NCBI GenBank assembly: GCA_013146195.2
Contig: CM028381.1
Location: forward strand, 96,128,712-96,192,711
Reading direction: 5' to 3'
DNA: 64,000 nucleotides
Origin: Codonopsis lanceolata
Taxonomy: Eukaryota; Streptophyta; Magnoliopsida; Asterales; Campanulaceae
Part shown: positions 10,684-22,874 of the stretch, one piece after another
Numbering within the stretch: the stretch's first letter is position 1
Layout of the letters: each line of letters starts with the position of its first letter
Program-made: the position numbers and the translations under genes
The notes under the pieces: generated by a model
The model's database searches: none
Told to the model about the DNA's origin: nothing
Seen by the model: only the letters and a program-made list of their open reading frames with translations

Positions 10684-13040
10684 CCTATTGTGGGGCCTGG
10701 CTACCACTGACATGAGCTGGATTGCTAGGGGCAGGAAGCATGAGATCAGCAACGGGCACTGTGGCCTGGCCCAAAGCAAGCATTTGTTGATTAAGCGCGA
10801 ACATCTTGTTGTAGTATTCAACTTGGACTTGCAGGGCAACACGTTGGTCGGCGATTAGCTCAGGCGGGGGCAGCGTGGCTACCTTGACCATTTTCCCACT
10901 GCCTATTAAGCTGGTTTCTCAAATCTCGTGTGCAAGCTTGGTGCTCGTTAATCAATTCGCAGGCATCCCGCTAACTTGCTTGAGCCTGGCTAGCATTGTG
11001 AGAAGATTGTTCCTCTTTGACGTATGAAATGTCATCTCCATGAGTTGTACACCAAACAACTATCTTTTGATTCCTTGTTTGTACTCCCTGTGGAATTAAG
11101 CCCGTCCCATAGGCCCGGTCTAGCCCACTCGACTTTTTCAAGGGCCTGGACCTCAATTTAGAAGACCTGAAAAAAGTAGGGCCGCTTTGGCCCAGCCCGC
11201 TAGGCCCGGCCCTAAAAAACCCGAAAAGCCTAGCCTGATCATAAAGTTAAACACTTAAACTTAATTTTAAAAATTAAAAACTAAAACATAAAACCTAAAA
11301 AGTAAAAACTATCAAACATTCATTTAGACTACTTTTTTTTTTTTGTTAGATGAATTTATGACACATTATGATCTATTTCTAAATCATTGTTCTATTTTTG
11401 GTTGAAACGCATATTCTAAATTGATGGAAGTGACACTTACAATTACAAAGAGGAACTGGAGTTGATCTTCCAAGTTCCAATCTAGTTCAGTATGGTTGTG
11501 GTTACTGGTTAGTAATTTTATCGAAACTGATCTATTTAATTGAGCATCTCTATCTGATATTAGCTAATAAAAAGCCTCAATAGTATAAACTTGATAAAAA
11601 TAAAATAAAATTTAAATGCTAGATTGTGTCGGGCGAATAAAAAAATGAACATTTACTAGTTAGTATGGTTTTGCAAACTAGAACCCGAAAAACTTTGTCT
11701 ATCTTCAAAAAACACATATTAGAAAATTGAGGACTGTATGATGAACTTCAATTTGATTATAACTTTTTTGAAAAAAATACTCTTCAAGTAGCACATGCAT
11801 TTTTTCTTTGGTCGGTAACATTATAGTTTTTCTAGTTTCTGTTTCGTTTAATTGTTGAACTTACTACCTTTATTTATATTTGCTTTGGTTGCACTTTTGC
11901 TGTGTAATTGTGTAAGTTAGACTAGTAAGTACGTGTATTTTGAACTTTTGATGTGTTATATAACTTTTATTAGCTAATTTGTGAGTTTTTTTTAATAAAA
12001 AAATAAGTATTTTTTTGGCCCATAGGCCCGAAGTGTGCATGGGTTGGGCTTGAGTTCTATGAGGCCCGTCACTATCTTGGCCTGACTCGTCGTTAAGTGA
12101 GGCCCAGTGGGCTTGGGCCGGCCACGGCCATTTGACTTTACCTGGGGTGCCTTCGGTGGCGATCATCGATGCAATGGCGTGGTGGTTTCCTGGCTTTGGC
12201 TTGGCGGTTGCTAATATAGTGATGTTGCTGCCCTTACCAGCCATTGTTGCTTGAAATCAACCGGAAAAACTGAACAAAAAACTTTGAAGCTTTGGTTCCC
12301 GACAACGGAACCAAACTGATGATGCAAAAATCAACCTTGTGCCGTCCAATTGATGCGTATGATATCTGAGCTTGATTGTATGGATCGAATCTCTTCACAA
12401 CCTGCCTAAGAACACGAAAAACACATTAGTTGGAGTGCAAGACATGACTTTGCGAAACCATTTCGGCGTGAGAGTAAGTATCATGTGAGAATCAAAAAAC
12501 AGTTTTACAGATGTTCGAGACTGTAAAGAGTGTGTACCTTGTTTAGGGTTTTTGGATGGGGTATTTATAGGCCCCCAATGTCATAACTCATATAATCCGT
12601 CTAGGATTCACTTCCATAGTTACCTAGTAGGTTTAGAAGGAAACTCCTAAATAATATGCATGATTTGCGATTGGCCGCATAAATGTCAGAGCAGGTATGG
12701 TAAGTGCTCTGCTCGGATAAGGAAACCTTTGATCTGTCTTGGAGAACAAATCTCTGAGATTCCCTACTCAATGCTCACCCAAGGCGAGCATGGCTCTGCC
12801 CGGATATATTATATGAAGCTGATGATGATAAGTGTGATCCCCGAGCATGACCCCTTGGTCGGACAGACAAGACTGTGCTTGGCCAGGCTTGGACGAGATA
12901 CACCAACGATCTCTGCTCGGATACCTTGCTAGATATGCTCGCTGGTCTTGTGTATCTCATGCTAACGAGCTCGTGACTAACACGTGGTGATCGTTCGTGC
13001 TTTGCTCGTGACCGGGTGTGGGTCGTGCACATCAGTAACA
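10684..13040 (-). mobile_element. Decayed minus-strand LTR retrotransposon remnant
   Basis: Read on the minus strand, an LTR-like region (about 13040 to 12330) has a TATA box (CCTATAAATACC, about 12565-12575). After it comes a primer-site-like 'TTTGGTTCCGTTGTCGGGAA' (about 12292-12317) and then an ATG at 12244 opening 'MAGKGSNITILATAKPKPG'. A second coding-like block lies at 10685-10891 ('MVKVATLPPPELIADQRVAL'). These look like the LTR, PBS and gag start of a gypsy-like or non-autonomous element. No pol is seen. A GGCCC-rich segment separates the two coding blocks. Family and exact ends are uncertain. Confidence 0.5.
11090..12130. mobile_element. Possible hAT-like non-autonomous insertion (GGCCC-rich ends)
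   Basis: Both ends of this roughly 1-kb AT-rich segment carry clustered GGCCC/GGGCC motifs. 'CCCATAGGCCCGG' lies near 11107 and 'GGCCCATAGGCCCG' near 12018-12031, with more to 12125. Subterminal GGCCC clusters are typical of some plant hAT elements. It splits the coding-like blocks of the minus-strand LTR remnant. No target duplication was identified and the borders are approximate. Confidence 0.35.
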
Positions 13041-13117
13041 ATAGAAAAAATATTATTATAAGAATGAAAGAGATTAACAATCTAATTATAATGCCCAAAA
13101 GCTATATTATTATTATT

Positions 13118-13118
<1 letters not shown>

Positions 13119-13160
<42 letters not shown>
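13119..13160. repeat. (TA)n microsatellite
   Basis: An uninterrupted TA dinucleotide run of about 20 units. Confidence 0.95.
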
Positions 13161-13162
<2 letters not shown>

Positions 13163-13240
13163 ACATTATATCCGTGCGAAACACAGACTAAATAACTAGT
13201 ATTTTTGTAATTCTGAACAACTCCAATGACACTAATATAT

Positions 13241-13750
13241 TACTCCCACCGTTTTCAATAATCGTCGATATATCGTTTAAGAAAATGTAATTAAATATAT
13301 TATAAATATTGATATTACGTGTGATTTCCTTTAATACCCTTAAGCATGTGACCATAATTAAAATAAGTAGAAAAAATAAGAGTAAAATGGTAAAACTATT
13401 TTCCTGAAAAGAAAAGTTTTGAAATATTACTATTATTTTAGAATGTAGAAAAAAACAATTATTTAAAAACAAAAAAAGTATTTGATTGGGAGGAACATAT
13501 GGTGTAATATCTTATCTTGATTATGCCAGAATAAATTCGTGCTTCCTTCGTCCCAAAATTATTGTTCTTTTTTTTTTTTTCGTCCGTCCTAAAATAATTA
13601 TCTTATTTGAAACTTTCTTTTTTAGGATATTATTTTATCACTTTATCTGTACTTTAATTATAAGTCATTTATACATGAGATTTAAAGTAAATTATATATC
13701 AAACTAATATTAATAATTCAGTTAAATATATTTTCCTAAATAGTACTCCA
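13241..13750. mobile_element. Two degenerate Stowaway-like MITEs
   Basis: 13241-13499 begins TACTCCCACCGTT and keeps interior blocks shared with the copies at 39003 and 54096 ('GATTTCCTTTAATACCCTT', 'AAAAAATAAGAGTAAAATGG'). 13538-13750 has the ends 'CTTCCTTCGTCCCAAAATTA' and 'TAGTACTCCA'. It resembles the copy at 51297, including 'ATCAAACTAATATTAATAAT'. Both are decayed. They lie just upstream of the TPR gene promoter. Confidence 0.65.
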
Positions 13751-13935
13751 GTGGATTGTGACAATAATTTAGTATGTGTTACGAAATATAAGTGGTATGT
13801 CCCAAATTGAACCTCATCCGTCAGCTGACTTGACCTCAAAACAGCTAAAACCCCCCCGTTTTACAGTGATTTTTTTTTTTTTTTAGGGTTTTTGCAATCT
13901 CAAACCAAACCAACAGAAATCAAACAAGAATCGCC

Positions 13936-16900
13936 ATGATCAGCATTGCAACTAGGCTATTAAGAATTGTCAGAACAACCCCAGTCGCTTTCACTCTCTA
14001 CAAAACCCCTCCACCTCACTTTCTTTCTCCTTCCCACACAAGATTTTTCTCAACAAGTCAAGAATTTAAGGTCAACCCAATTGCTGTTCAAACCATCAAT
14101 TATGCCTACTCCCTTGCCAGATCCCTAAAGACAGGTTCTTTGCCCCTCTATCGTATATATGTGCGTGTGTATGAATGATTTAATTTTTTATTTTTGGGTT
14201 TTTGAATTTTTGATTTTGTTTTGTATCTGTATATGTAGATGACTCATATGGGCAAGGTTTATTGGTACTTGAACAGTGTGAGTCGAATCAGACTGATGAC
14301 AATTCAAAGGGATTGGTCCTGCTTGCTATGTCTAAGTTGTTGTCTGAAAGGTTTCATTTTTGTGTTGGTAATTTGCATTATTGTACTCCCTTAATCCTGT
14401 AAAAAGAGTTGTGTACAACTTTTTAAAATTAATTTGAACATTTCTGAGGTTGATGTTATCTGAACGGATTTATCTTCGGTTTCTTATTTTGACTTTCTAA
14501 AGTCGATTGGGATCGATAACTAGGAGTACGAACTATACAAAAGTATCATAAACAGGAGGCGTTATAGTTCTAAAAGACAAAAATAAACTCGTACGGAAAT
14601 CTTCATTAATGATCATAGTTCCAAAATTCAAAGTGGCTCCTTTTTTGGGACAGAGGGAGTGGTTGTTTTGAGCATCTTGAAACCATCCATTCTGAAGGGT
14701 GTTCTTTTTCTTGTATAGAGGATACTATGATGAGGCAATTGAGAAGCTTGAGAAAATTACAGGGTTAAACATCGCTTCTCTCGATGTGGGAGGTATGACT
14801 TAAACCGCTGAATTGCTTTAATGAATGTTGATTATAAAATGTCTTCATAATTTTTTTTTCTAAATTAGTCCGTGTTTAGTTATTGTTGCTGTTAGTGAAG
14901 CTCTCGTGGGACTCCGTTTAGAGTTGGGGGAGGTAATTCCCTGAAAAGTACCCACTAATGGATCCGTGTCCTTAGTTTTTGAACTTTGTTTTGTGCTCAA
15001 TTTCGCATTGATTTATCTCGATAATGTTCTCTCCTTATAGGATGATGGTGCATCAGAGAGTGTAGATGGTTTGTTGCAAGTCCTGGATGCTGCGAAACAA
15101 GAATATGGTTCTCTGTTCATGGGTATGGATCTGCATATGAGGGCATTGAAAGGGCTGGTTGAGCTTATCCGTGGCGATCTTGAATCATGTAATGGGACTC
15201 ACTTTATTTATATTTTCTTTTCTAAATGTGGCTTCCGTATATTTATCTAAAATAATGTTGGATCTCTCTTCTGCAGCGGAATCATATTTTAAGGAAGCTC
15301 CAGACAACATACGTTCTGCCGGTATGTTATCACCTATGATTTGAGGGACATGGAAAATTATGTAAAGTAGTTGTGTTGCACAAGCGTGTAGACATGTGAA
15401 GAAGCACGAGATCAGGGTTGTTAAGTAGGTTAGGACTTCACTTCATGAAAGGCCAATTAATATACAATTTTTTTTGAGTGGCCCTAAATGGCAAATGCAA
15501 CATAAAAAACACTAAATGCAACATCCACTTAAGGGTTTAATTACTATTAAATCCTCTTATAAAAAACACTTACAAACAATTAATCCTAAAGTCAAAATAC
15601 TAATTTATCCTATTATAAAATAAAGTTACAATTAACCCTAAACCCTAAACTTTTATTCTCCTTTCCAACAATTTTCAATGAATTCCAATCCGAATAACAA
15701 CGTTATTCTTCTTTTACAGGAAGTTCTTACCTTTGTTGTACTCAATATATGTTATTTCTTTTTTTCTATATTAAAAAACGAATTTCAAAGCTGAAATAAA
15801 AAAAATAAAAAAAGGATTTTCCGACAAAAACAGGTCGAAAGTCGCCAGCCCTAAGTGACTTTTTTTGTTAAAAAGCCAAAATACCTGGCGACTTTGTTGT
15901 CAATTTTTTTTTTCCTGACAATTGTTTTTATTAATTGCTGACCTAATCTTCATAGGGCATTGATTGTTCTTCTATGCAGTTTTCATCAACAATGAAACGT
16001 CCACACACCCTTTCAACATTATGCAAATTGCAAAGCCTTGTTATTGTTCAATCACCGAATGATCTTTAGTAAAGTAGTAAAGGACATTACTGTCTTGGAC
16101 AATCTCAATGTTTCTGAGAAGAGATGGCCCCTCTTCAGTTAATGAAGCAAGTTATGTAGTTCAGAGTAAAATGGTAAAACAAACAAATCACCCCCATAAC
16201 CTAAATTTCTTACACTTCTCAATTCTAACATCTTAACACCATGGAATTTCTTTGTTCTTCAAGAAAATTATTTTCTTGCGTGATTCCAAAAGTTCATAAA
16301 ACTAACAAATAAATCCACTTTTCTTATCATCCCTTGGCAGCAACATAGAGTAAAACATCAGCATCATTAACAACAACAGAAAAAAGAGTATGAAAAATAC
16401 ATAACCATTGAGACAACAAGAAGCTGGAAGCGCATTAACCAAAAAGTTACGGGTTCAATAAACTAAAAAGCAAGATCATCAGTTGAAGTTCAATGTAAAC
16501 CATTGATTTTTTTTTACTACAATTGCATGCTATTGATGCAGCGTTCCATACAAACTCAGTATCTAATTTTAATAGCACAGCCCAAATCTTCAACAAACTT
16601 CAATATCATGCTACTGATGCAACGTTCCATACAAACTCGGCATCTAATTTTACTAGCACATTCCAAATCTTCAACAAACTTCAATTGATACTGAACAACT
16701 GTCTTACCGATCTTACGGAAAAGCAGACTGTCTTTTAAAAAAATTTGCCTTTTAAATATCAATTATTTGGTCTTCCTCTTTTTCGGCCTCCGTGTTCTTG
16801 CAGTTAAAACAGTCGCCAAATTTTAAACAAATTTGTCTTAAAGAATTGCCAATTTTCAAAACAAACAGGCACAACTGTCGCCTATGTCTGGCAGCTCTGA

Positions 16901-19900
16901 TTCGCTGCTTTCTCTCTTGATCAAAGATGGTCACTGTGACAGAGAGACGCCAAAGGGGAGAGAGAGTTTGGAGAGAGAGTCACTGCCTGAGAGATAGAGA
17001 GATTGGAGAGAGTCGCTGCCGCCAGAGAGAGAGAGGGATGCGAGAGATCGCTGCTGAGAGGGAGAGCTTTATGCTGTGGCTGCTACTATTTTACTCTTCA
17101 ACATTTTTCCCAAAATGAAAAATAGATTTTTTTTTCTTTTCAATACCGCAGTTTGGTAACTTGACAAAAGTTTTTTTTATTTAAATTCGAAGGAGGGCAG
17201 TTTGGTAACCGGACATTTTAAGTGGTGTGGTATTTAGTGTTTTTGGGTTTAACATTTAGGGGTGCTTTTTTTTTTTTAAAGGCTTTATTACTTGAATCAC
17301 ATTTTTTTTTGATAAGTAATAATTGTATTAGAAAAAATGCCTAAAAGGAGGTGCAGCCATGTACACAGGGAGTAAACAAAACTGAAAAAACTATACACTA
17401 TCCATAATATTAACCAAAAGATCCCCTTCTACCGGGTCAATGTCTTCGTTCCCGAACCGTAAGGACTGATTTGTCTCCCTCTTAATCCGAGCTACATCAG
17501 CTTCTTTGTTTTCAAAAACTCTTCTACTCCTCTCTTTCCAAACATTCCACCAAATAGCCAAAGGAATAGATGCCCATTTGTTCTCTTTCCTTTTTCTGTT
17601 CAGAAAAAAAGTGTGATTGTAATTTACTATCTATGTTTAATATATCTAATTAGATTATCAAAAAAAAAAAAAAAGTCTAATTAGATTATCCATCCATCCA
17701 TGAAAATGATCCTACTTTCAGCTCTTAGTTTGTCCAGAAAAAGAGTTACTATCTAAATTTGAACAATAAATTTTCATTGTTTGTCCTATAAATTTCTATG
17801 TTTTCAAAAGTATGATGTTACTTGGGAAATAAATGTTAGTAAAAACAATGCTATTCTTGGGAAATAAATGTTAGTAAAAATACATTATCAATAAGTTTTG
17901 ACTTCCAAGGCATGGCTTTTTCTTGAGGTGTGTGTGTGATATATACGTATACTTACACACACACACACACGTATATATATATAGATAGAGAGAGAGAGTC
18001 TCATTGTCTCTTGATTTTAAAGGTTGCAATGTCCAACACCTTGTGTCTATTTTAACACTAACATCCATGTCCACAAGTTATAGACTCTCACTAATAAACC
18101 GTCATGGAGGACATTATAAGAGAGAGAGAGTCTCATTGTCTCTTGATTTTTAAGTTTGCATTGTCCAACACTATTTGTCTATTTCAATACTAATGTCCAT
18201 GTCCACAAATTATAGGCTCTCACTATTAAACCAGCATGGAGGACATTATAAAATGGATTAAAACTGTGATGTATGTAGGTAATGCAGCTCTATCATACGC
18301 TGAACTTCTACATGCGACACGGAATTTCTCATCGGCAAAGGAGTTATACCAGAAGATGATTCAGGGAGTTCCCGAGAAAGGAAGTGATCCGCAAAACTTA
18401 ACAGCCGATAATATAGTCATGCTACCCTGGGCGGACCTTTCAGTTGCATCTACTTGTGCTTTAGGACAGCTCGAGGCACATATGGGGTATGCTTGTCATG
18501 CCTTTTTTTCTTTTCCATTTTTGATAACCTTGGGAATGCCACCATGGCAAGGCATATTGGACCCACCTATGGGACTTAGATCACCAACGGGATCCACTCC
18601 CTCGCCAAAGGATCCCGGAAAATCCTGAAACGTAGGCCATGTGAATCAACTTGGGGACACATAAGGGTTTATACTTTTTACTGCAGTCTCACATTTTGCT
18701 TTGACCACAGCTACCGCTTGTAGGCCCAATCAGGCCTTTATGTTGCTGTAACTATGCTAATAAGATTTTTGTAGAGTATAATTTCTGACATATCGTTTCA
18801 GGAATTTTGCTGGTGCAGAGGAGATACTGACTCAGGCATTGACCAAAACAGAAGAAGATTTGGGTTTGTTTCTCGCGTTTTTAAATTTTTCTCATCCAGT
18901 ACTTTCAGTCCAAGTGCATGTATAGAATTATAGAATGATAGTTAGGTTATATTTGGTGCTTAAATTTGATGTAGGGTCGCATCATCCAAAGGTTGGTGTT
19001 GTTTTAACCTGCATAGCTCTCATGTTTCGGTATAAAGCAAGAGTGGAACACTCTAGTTCTTTAATGATTCAAGAGGTTAGTTTTTTTTCTTCTTAATGAG
19101 CAAACTATATTATGAGCCCTTATGACATGGATAGTTTTTATAATCTCCATCAGCTTTTAATATGTTCTTATCCTTCTTTGACAATTTTTTAAGTACTACG
19201 AATTACGTGTTTTATGATTTTGGAAAAACAAAAAATATATACGTTAAATTTTCAATTCAATCTATATATTTTTTTGGCTACTGATTTGGCAGACTGTGAC
19301 TTCTTATTGGACTTATTCAAGGGGATCCTTTTTAATATTAATTTCGTTGCTACACTTTCTTCAGGGACTTTATAGAAGAGCAATAGAAGTTCTTAAAGCT
19401 CCTCCACTAGAGACTGCCGGTATAATATACAAAGACTATTACAGTCCATCTTTTTCTATTTAAAACAATATATAGACTTTTTTTTTTTTCAATTCATCCT
19501 TTTCTATTTAAAACATTATCTTGGTGAATTTGTTTTTTTTTCTTTGTTTATATCGCATGTACAAATATATGTGGCCACTTGGTTTTTGCTGCCAGCCACC
19601 TCCGTAATGTAGCACTCAAGCCTAGTAGTTGTGATTATTAAGCTTGGGAAGGTGTCGAAGATGAGCCAACACTGGACAATGTGATTGTTTTTGTGTGAAA
19701 TATTTTATTGTGAAACAAACATAGCTAAACTATTGTTCTTTTTCCTGGGAAATCAAATGACGGTGTATTGTCTTTTGATGCACAGTAGCAGAAACAGAGG
19801 TGCGTAGAAGAGATATAGTTGCTCTTGCAAGAGGTATGTTTTAGCTTTTACTTGCTTTAACAATGCATCATGGACACTAAAGCAAGGACTCCAAACAAAG

Positions 19901-20803
19901 ATATTAGTGACCCTCCAATTTTTATTTTTATTTTTGTACCAAGTTTTAGTCACATATATGCTTCAATGTCTCGAGCATTCCTAGGATAAAAAAACCATTC
20001 ACAGAAAATGAATACCAAATAGGTCCCTATCATATAGTGGCAGGACCTCGTGACCGTACAACCAATCACATGCATTTTGTAACCGGTTTGGAATTATCCT
20101 AAAGTTTCGTGCTTTCAATCTGGTTCCTCTTACAACATGCTTTATACTCCCTCCGTTCCTAGAAAAGAATCCAATATTAATATACTATTTTGAGATGTTT
20201 CATTTTAAGAGTCCATTTTAAAAAATTATGTGTAAAATCTCCACAACATTTCAAATTAACCATCCATATTTAATACTCCTCCGTTTCGGGCATAGAGTAC
20301 TATTCCATTTTTTGATACTTCATTTAAAAAGTTAACTTTCAAAAATTAAGGCATAAAAATTTTATTTAATTACTAATGAGCTACTAAAAATGTCATTTTC
20401 TTAAAAAGTTTGACTTTCAAACGGAGATTCTTTGCCTGAAACGGAGGGAGTATTAACATTTTGATTTTGCTCAAACATTTTTGTAATTATGATCAATCCT
20501 AATGCTAGGTATATAATCCTTAGTTATTAGACTTTTTAAACGTGAACTATTTGAGTGAACGGTGGGAGTAGTATAACTGGATTTATTATTCTGGATAAGT
20601 ACATTCCACCAATTGCACATGTAGGTGGGTATGCGGAAACGCTGTGTGTTCAGCAGAACAGGAAGGCTGAAGGGGAGCGCATGAAGAGTTGGGCAGAGAC
20701 TGCATGGAGTAACCAGCGGCTGTCACTAGCAGAGGCACTTGACATTTCTGAGCCTTCTTCAAAAGTACCAGTTATAGATCTTCGAATTAGCAGAGCCTTG
20801 TAG
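13936..20803 (+). CDS. NDP1: Mitochondrial TPR-like protein (NDP1-like), 12 exons
   Basis: Predicted exons: 13936-14134, 14239-14350, 14719-14792, 14901-14932, 15041-15188, 15277-15321, 18279-18486, 18802-18863, 18975-19075, 19365-19419, 19786-19833, 20625-20803. All introns are GT-AG and the phases join into 420 codons plus TAG. The N-terminus is Arg/Ser-rich without acidic residues and ends in 'TRFFSTS', a typical mitochondrial presequence. Helical TPR-like repeats follow ('GYYDEAIEKLEKITGL', 'NAALSYAELLHATRNFSSAK', 'NFAGAEEILTQALTK', 'GLYRRAIEVLKAP'). TPR repeats mediate protein-protein contacts; no catalytic motif is seen. The promoter has a telo-box-like TTTAGGGTTTTT at about 13883. Intron 6 (2.96 kb) hosts several TE insertions. 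The family assignment rests on the repeats and on synteny with Arabidopsis At5g02130 from memory. Exon 4 is the least certain. Confidence 0.85.
15476..17266. mobile_element. TIR element (Mutator-like) in intron 6 of the TPR gene
   Basis: The ends form a roughly 50-bp imperfect inverted repeat: 5' 'GGCCCTAAATGGCAAATGC' and 'AAAAACACTAAATGCAACAT' against the reverse complement of 17210-17265 ('CACCCCTAAATGTTAAACCC', 'AAAAACACTAAATACCACAC'). Flanks are T-runs, so the target duplication cannot be resolved. Inside are a minus-strand coding-like piece (about 15980-16143), a 78-bp tandem duplication (about 16527-16685) and a GA-rich tract (16935-17070). Confidence 0.6.
15980..16143 (-). pseudogene. 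Captured coding-like fragment in the intronic TIR element
   Basis: The minus strand reads about 50 codons with protein-like composition ('RNIEIVQDSNVLYYFTKDHS', then 'FAICIMLKGCVDVSLL'), broken by one TAA. I do not recognise the parent gene. The location inside inverted repeats suggests capture of a host exon. Confidence 0.35.
17290..17610 (-). pseudogene. LINE 3' end fragment (RT C-terminal zinc-binding region)
   Basis: On the minus strand, from about 17605, the sequence reads 'LAIWWNVWKERSRRVFENKE' then 'VARIKRETNQSLRFGNED'. This matches the C-terminal segment typical of plant L1-type non-LTR reverse transcriptases. It continues into a 3' untranslated tail ending in a T-run on the plus strand (about 17300-17311), the LINE poly(A). 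It is 5'-truncated, as is usual for target-primed retrotransposition, and sits in intron 6 of the TPR gene. Confidence 0.75.
17983..18250 (+). repeat. About 130-bp direct tandem duplication before exon 7
   Basis: Unit 1 (about 17985-18120) and unit 2 (about 18121-18250) both run from 'GAGAGAGAGTCTCATTGTCT' to 'ATGGAGGACATTATAA'. They differ by substitutions. The second copy ends about 28 bp before the exon 7 acceptor (AG at 18277-18278), so it supplies the acceptor-proximal intron sequence. Confidence 0.85.
20272..20455. mobile_element. Stowaway-like MITE in intron 11 of the TPR gene
   Basis: Terminal inverted repeats 'TACTCCTCCGTTTCGGGCA' and 'TGAAACGGAGGGAGTA' enclose about 180 bp with the inner block 'AAATTAAGGCATAAAAATTT', also seen near 38600. 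A second, truncated TACTCCCTCCGTTCC copy begins at about 20148 just upstream. Confidence 0.8.
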
Positions 20804-21717
20804 TTTCTCAATCCTGAGTAGGTAGAGGAAGTTTTGATATTCCTTGATGTCAGAGTGACAATTTGTACAATTCCCTAGATTTATTATATACATGTAGATG
20901 GTACGTTGATGTTGCAGATCACAAACATTCTACTAATATATGCAGGCATGTACATGTATGGTCAAGTAAATCAGATGTGGTGGTGAATAGTTTCAATTAT
21001 CCTCCCTTGTTCAGGAGGTCTGTCAAAACTAATTTCTTCGGTCGAGATTAGTCTGATTTATTTATTTATTTTTATAGGTAAGTGTAACCCCTTGTTGGTA
21101 TGGGGATTGGAACCATGTATCTCAAGATATTTGCCCGAGTGGCCCGGCCACCTCTCCCACCCCTTGGGGGATTAGTCTGATTTGAGGCAGCCTTGAACAC
21201 ATTTCTGCAGTAATCCTTCACCAACATTAGACTTGGAACACAGTGATGTTATGGAACCGAGCTGAGTCAAATTTTGCAGCTTGGCTAACAAAAGTTTCAA
21301 GATGAGCTTGAGCCAAACTTGAATTGAGCAGCATATGTTCAAACTCAGATCATAAAGATCATGGCTCAAAGTTTGGCTAACGAATGTTTCAAAATGAGCT
21401 TGAGCCAAACTTGAATTGAGCGTCTGAAATTGCGTTCAAACTCGACTCGTTTACACCATGAACTGAGTTGAATTAGGCTGTGAAGAAACCAAGTCAAAGC
21501 AAAAGTCGAGGCAGCAGGATTTCTATATACTTCAGGTGGTTGAAAGACAACCAACTATAGTATTTATAAAGATTTGCTAATATTGCTTTGCATGTTACAA
21601 ATTGTACCACCTTAAAAGGAAAAATACAGAGCGAAGATAACAAATTAGATACAACGAAGGGTAACTCTTGGGAGATGACATGGAGGGGCTGAATAATATT
21701 AACTCTCTTCTCAGTTC
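20804..21717. other. Convergent intergenic region between the TPR gene and OHP1
   Basis: It holds the 3' ends of both genes. 21055-21175 resembles the 3' tail of a retroposon: 'TTTTTATAGGTAAGTGTAAC' and 'CCCACCCCTTGGGGG', with a reverse-strand relative at 62990-63060. 21280-21430 contains two copies, about 90 bp apart, of 'GAGCTTGAGCCAAACTTGAA'. No gene is seen. Confidence 0.6.
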
Positions 21718-22725
21718 TCATAGAGGAAGATCAAGACCTTTCCCAATATCCACTCCAATTAATTGAAGTATTCCTTTGTTTAGTATCTGAAACACAACAA
21801 TACCAGTAACATAAAAGAACGAATCAAAATTAAGGAATATCCAAGAATGTTGCAAATTAGCAATGGACAAACCGATCAAACTGATTAAAGAACGATGTCA
21901 CAAAATGAATTCTCTCGTTTGACTACTATCGATAGGTTATGATGAAGGTTTGAATCTTTTAATGGAGAGAGAGTCTAATTACCAGTTCAACAATGAAAGT
22001 GCCAATGAGACCAATCATACAAGCTCTGGAGTTCCAAATCTCAGCAGTTCTTGTGAACCCAAGAAAAGGAGGTTCAAATTTTGGCTGTACTTTTGGCAAT
22101 TCCACCTGAATATTTAAAATACCCATCTCAATTCTGGACACCATACTTGATATTCGTGTATAAATGCAGATAAGTAAGGAATTAAACAAAGGAAAATCAA
22201 GGAATAACGAATTAAAGAAAATAGAAAGAAAGAACAAATATTGGCTGCACTACAGGCAATACCCATTTCAATTCTTTGCATATTTTTATGTATGAATGCA
22301 AATAAAGAGAGAATTAAACAAAGAAGGTTCCAAGCAGAAGGAAATTTCGGAAAGTGAAAGAAAGAAGAAATTTTGGCTGTAGATTTGGCAATTCCAGCTA
22401 GAAATTTATTAAACCCATTTCGGTTTTTCACAAATTCTTAGTTCATTTTTGTGTATGAATGCAAATAAAAAAAGAATTAAACAGAGAAAGATCCATGACA
22501 AAGGAACTAAAGAAAAAAAAAAACACACAAAACAGAACATACTCCAGCAGGAAGCTTTGCAGCTTGAACCCTAAGTAGGCTTTGCTTCTTCCGGGAGAAA
22601 TTGATTATGTTGTAATGGGGGGGAGAGATGTGGTGATTCGGATGATGGATTGTTGTTGGGAGAAAGGAAGAAGACGAAGAAATGGGTGCCGTTGAGGAGG
22701 TTGCCATTGCTGCAACTGTAGCCAT
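21718..22725 (-). CDS. OHP1: One-helix protein 1 (OHP1), chloroplast LHC-like protein
   Basis: Three exons on the minus strand: 22543-22725, 21983-22105 and 21718-21786, all phase 0 with GT-AG introns, give 124 aa. Residues 1 to about 52 are Ser/Thr-rich and lead into 'SRKKQSLLRVQAAKLPAG', a chloroplast transit peptide. The mature part contains 'PKVQPKFEPPFLGFTRTAE' and the single LHC-type helix 'EIWNSRACMIGLIGTFIVE' with the chlorophyll-binding E..N.R motif, ending 'GKGLDLPL'. OHP1 is known to work with OHP2 and HCF244 in photosystem II reaction-centre assembly in the thylakoid. Two in-frame ATGs occur (codons 1 and 7); I chose the first. Intron 1 has three tandem degenerate copies of the acceptor region. 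Arabidopsis At5g02120 is the expected orthologue. Confidence 0.95.
22071..22523 (-). repeat. Three tandem degenerate units covering intron 1 and the exon 2 start of OHP1
   Basis: Units start near 22076, 22233 and 22368 on +, each with 'AAATWTTGGCTGTA' and 'GGCAATTCCA/ACCC', then 'TATGAATGCAAATAAA' and 'GAATTAAACAAAG'. The left unit includes the real exon 2 acceptor and its first codons; the other two are decayed copies inside intron 1. Confidence 0.7.
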
Positions 22726-22874
22726 TACCTGTTGAACACAGCATCATCTCTCACATTTTTCCAATTGGATTGTGTAGTAACCTGCTGGACCCCACGGTTT
22801 TAGAAATGAGACGTGTTTGGTTATGAAACCTTACATTGATCAATCTTACATTTTCACTCCGATTGGGAACCTAT

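Noticed and set aside
13188..13472. Minus-strand Ile/Phe/Leu-rich ORF
   Set aside because: It is the AT-rich body of a Stowaway-like MITE.
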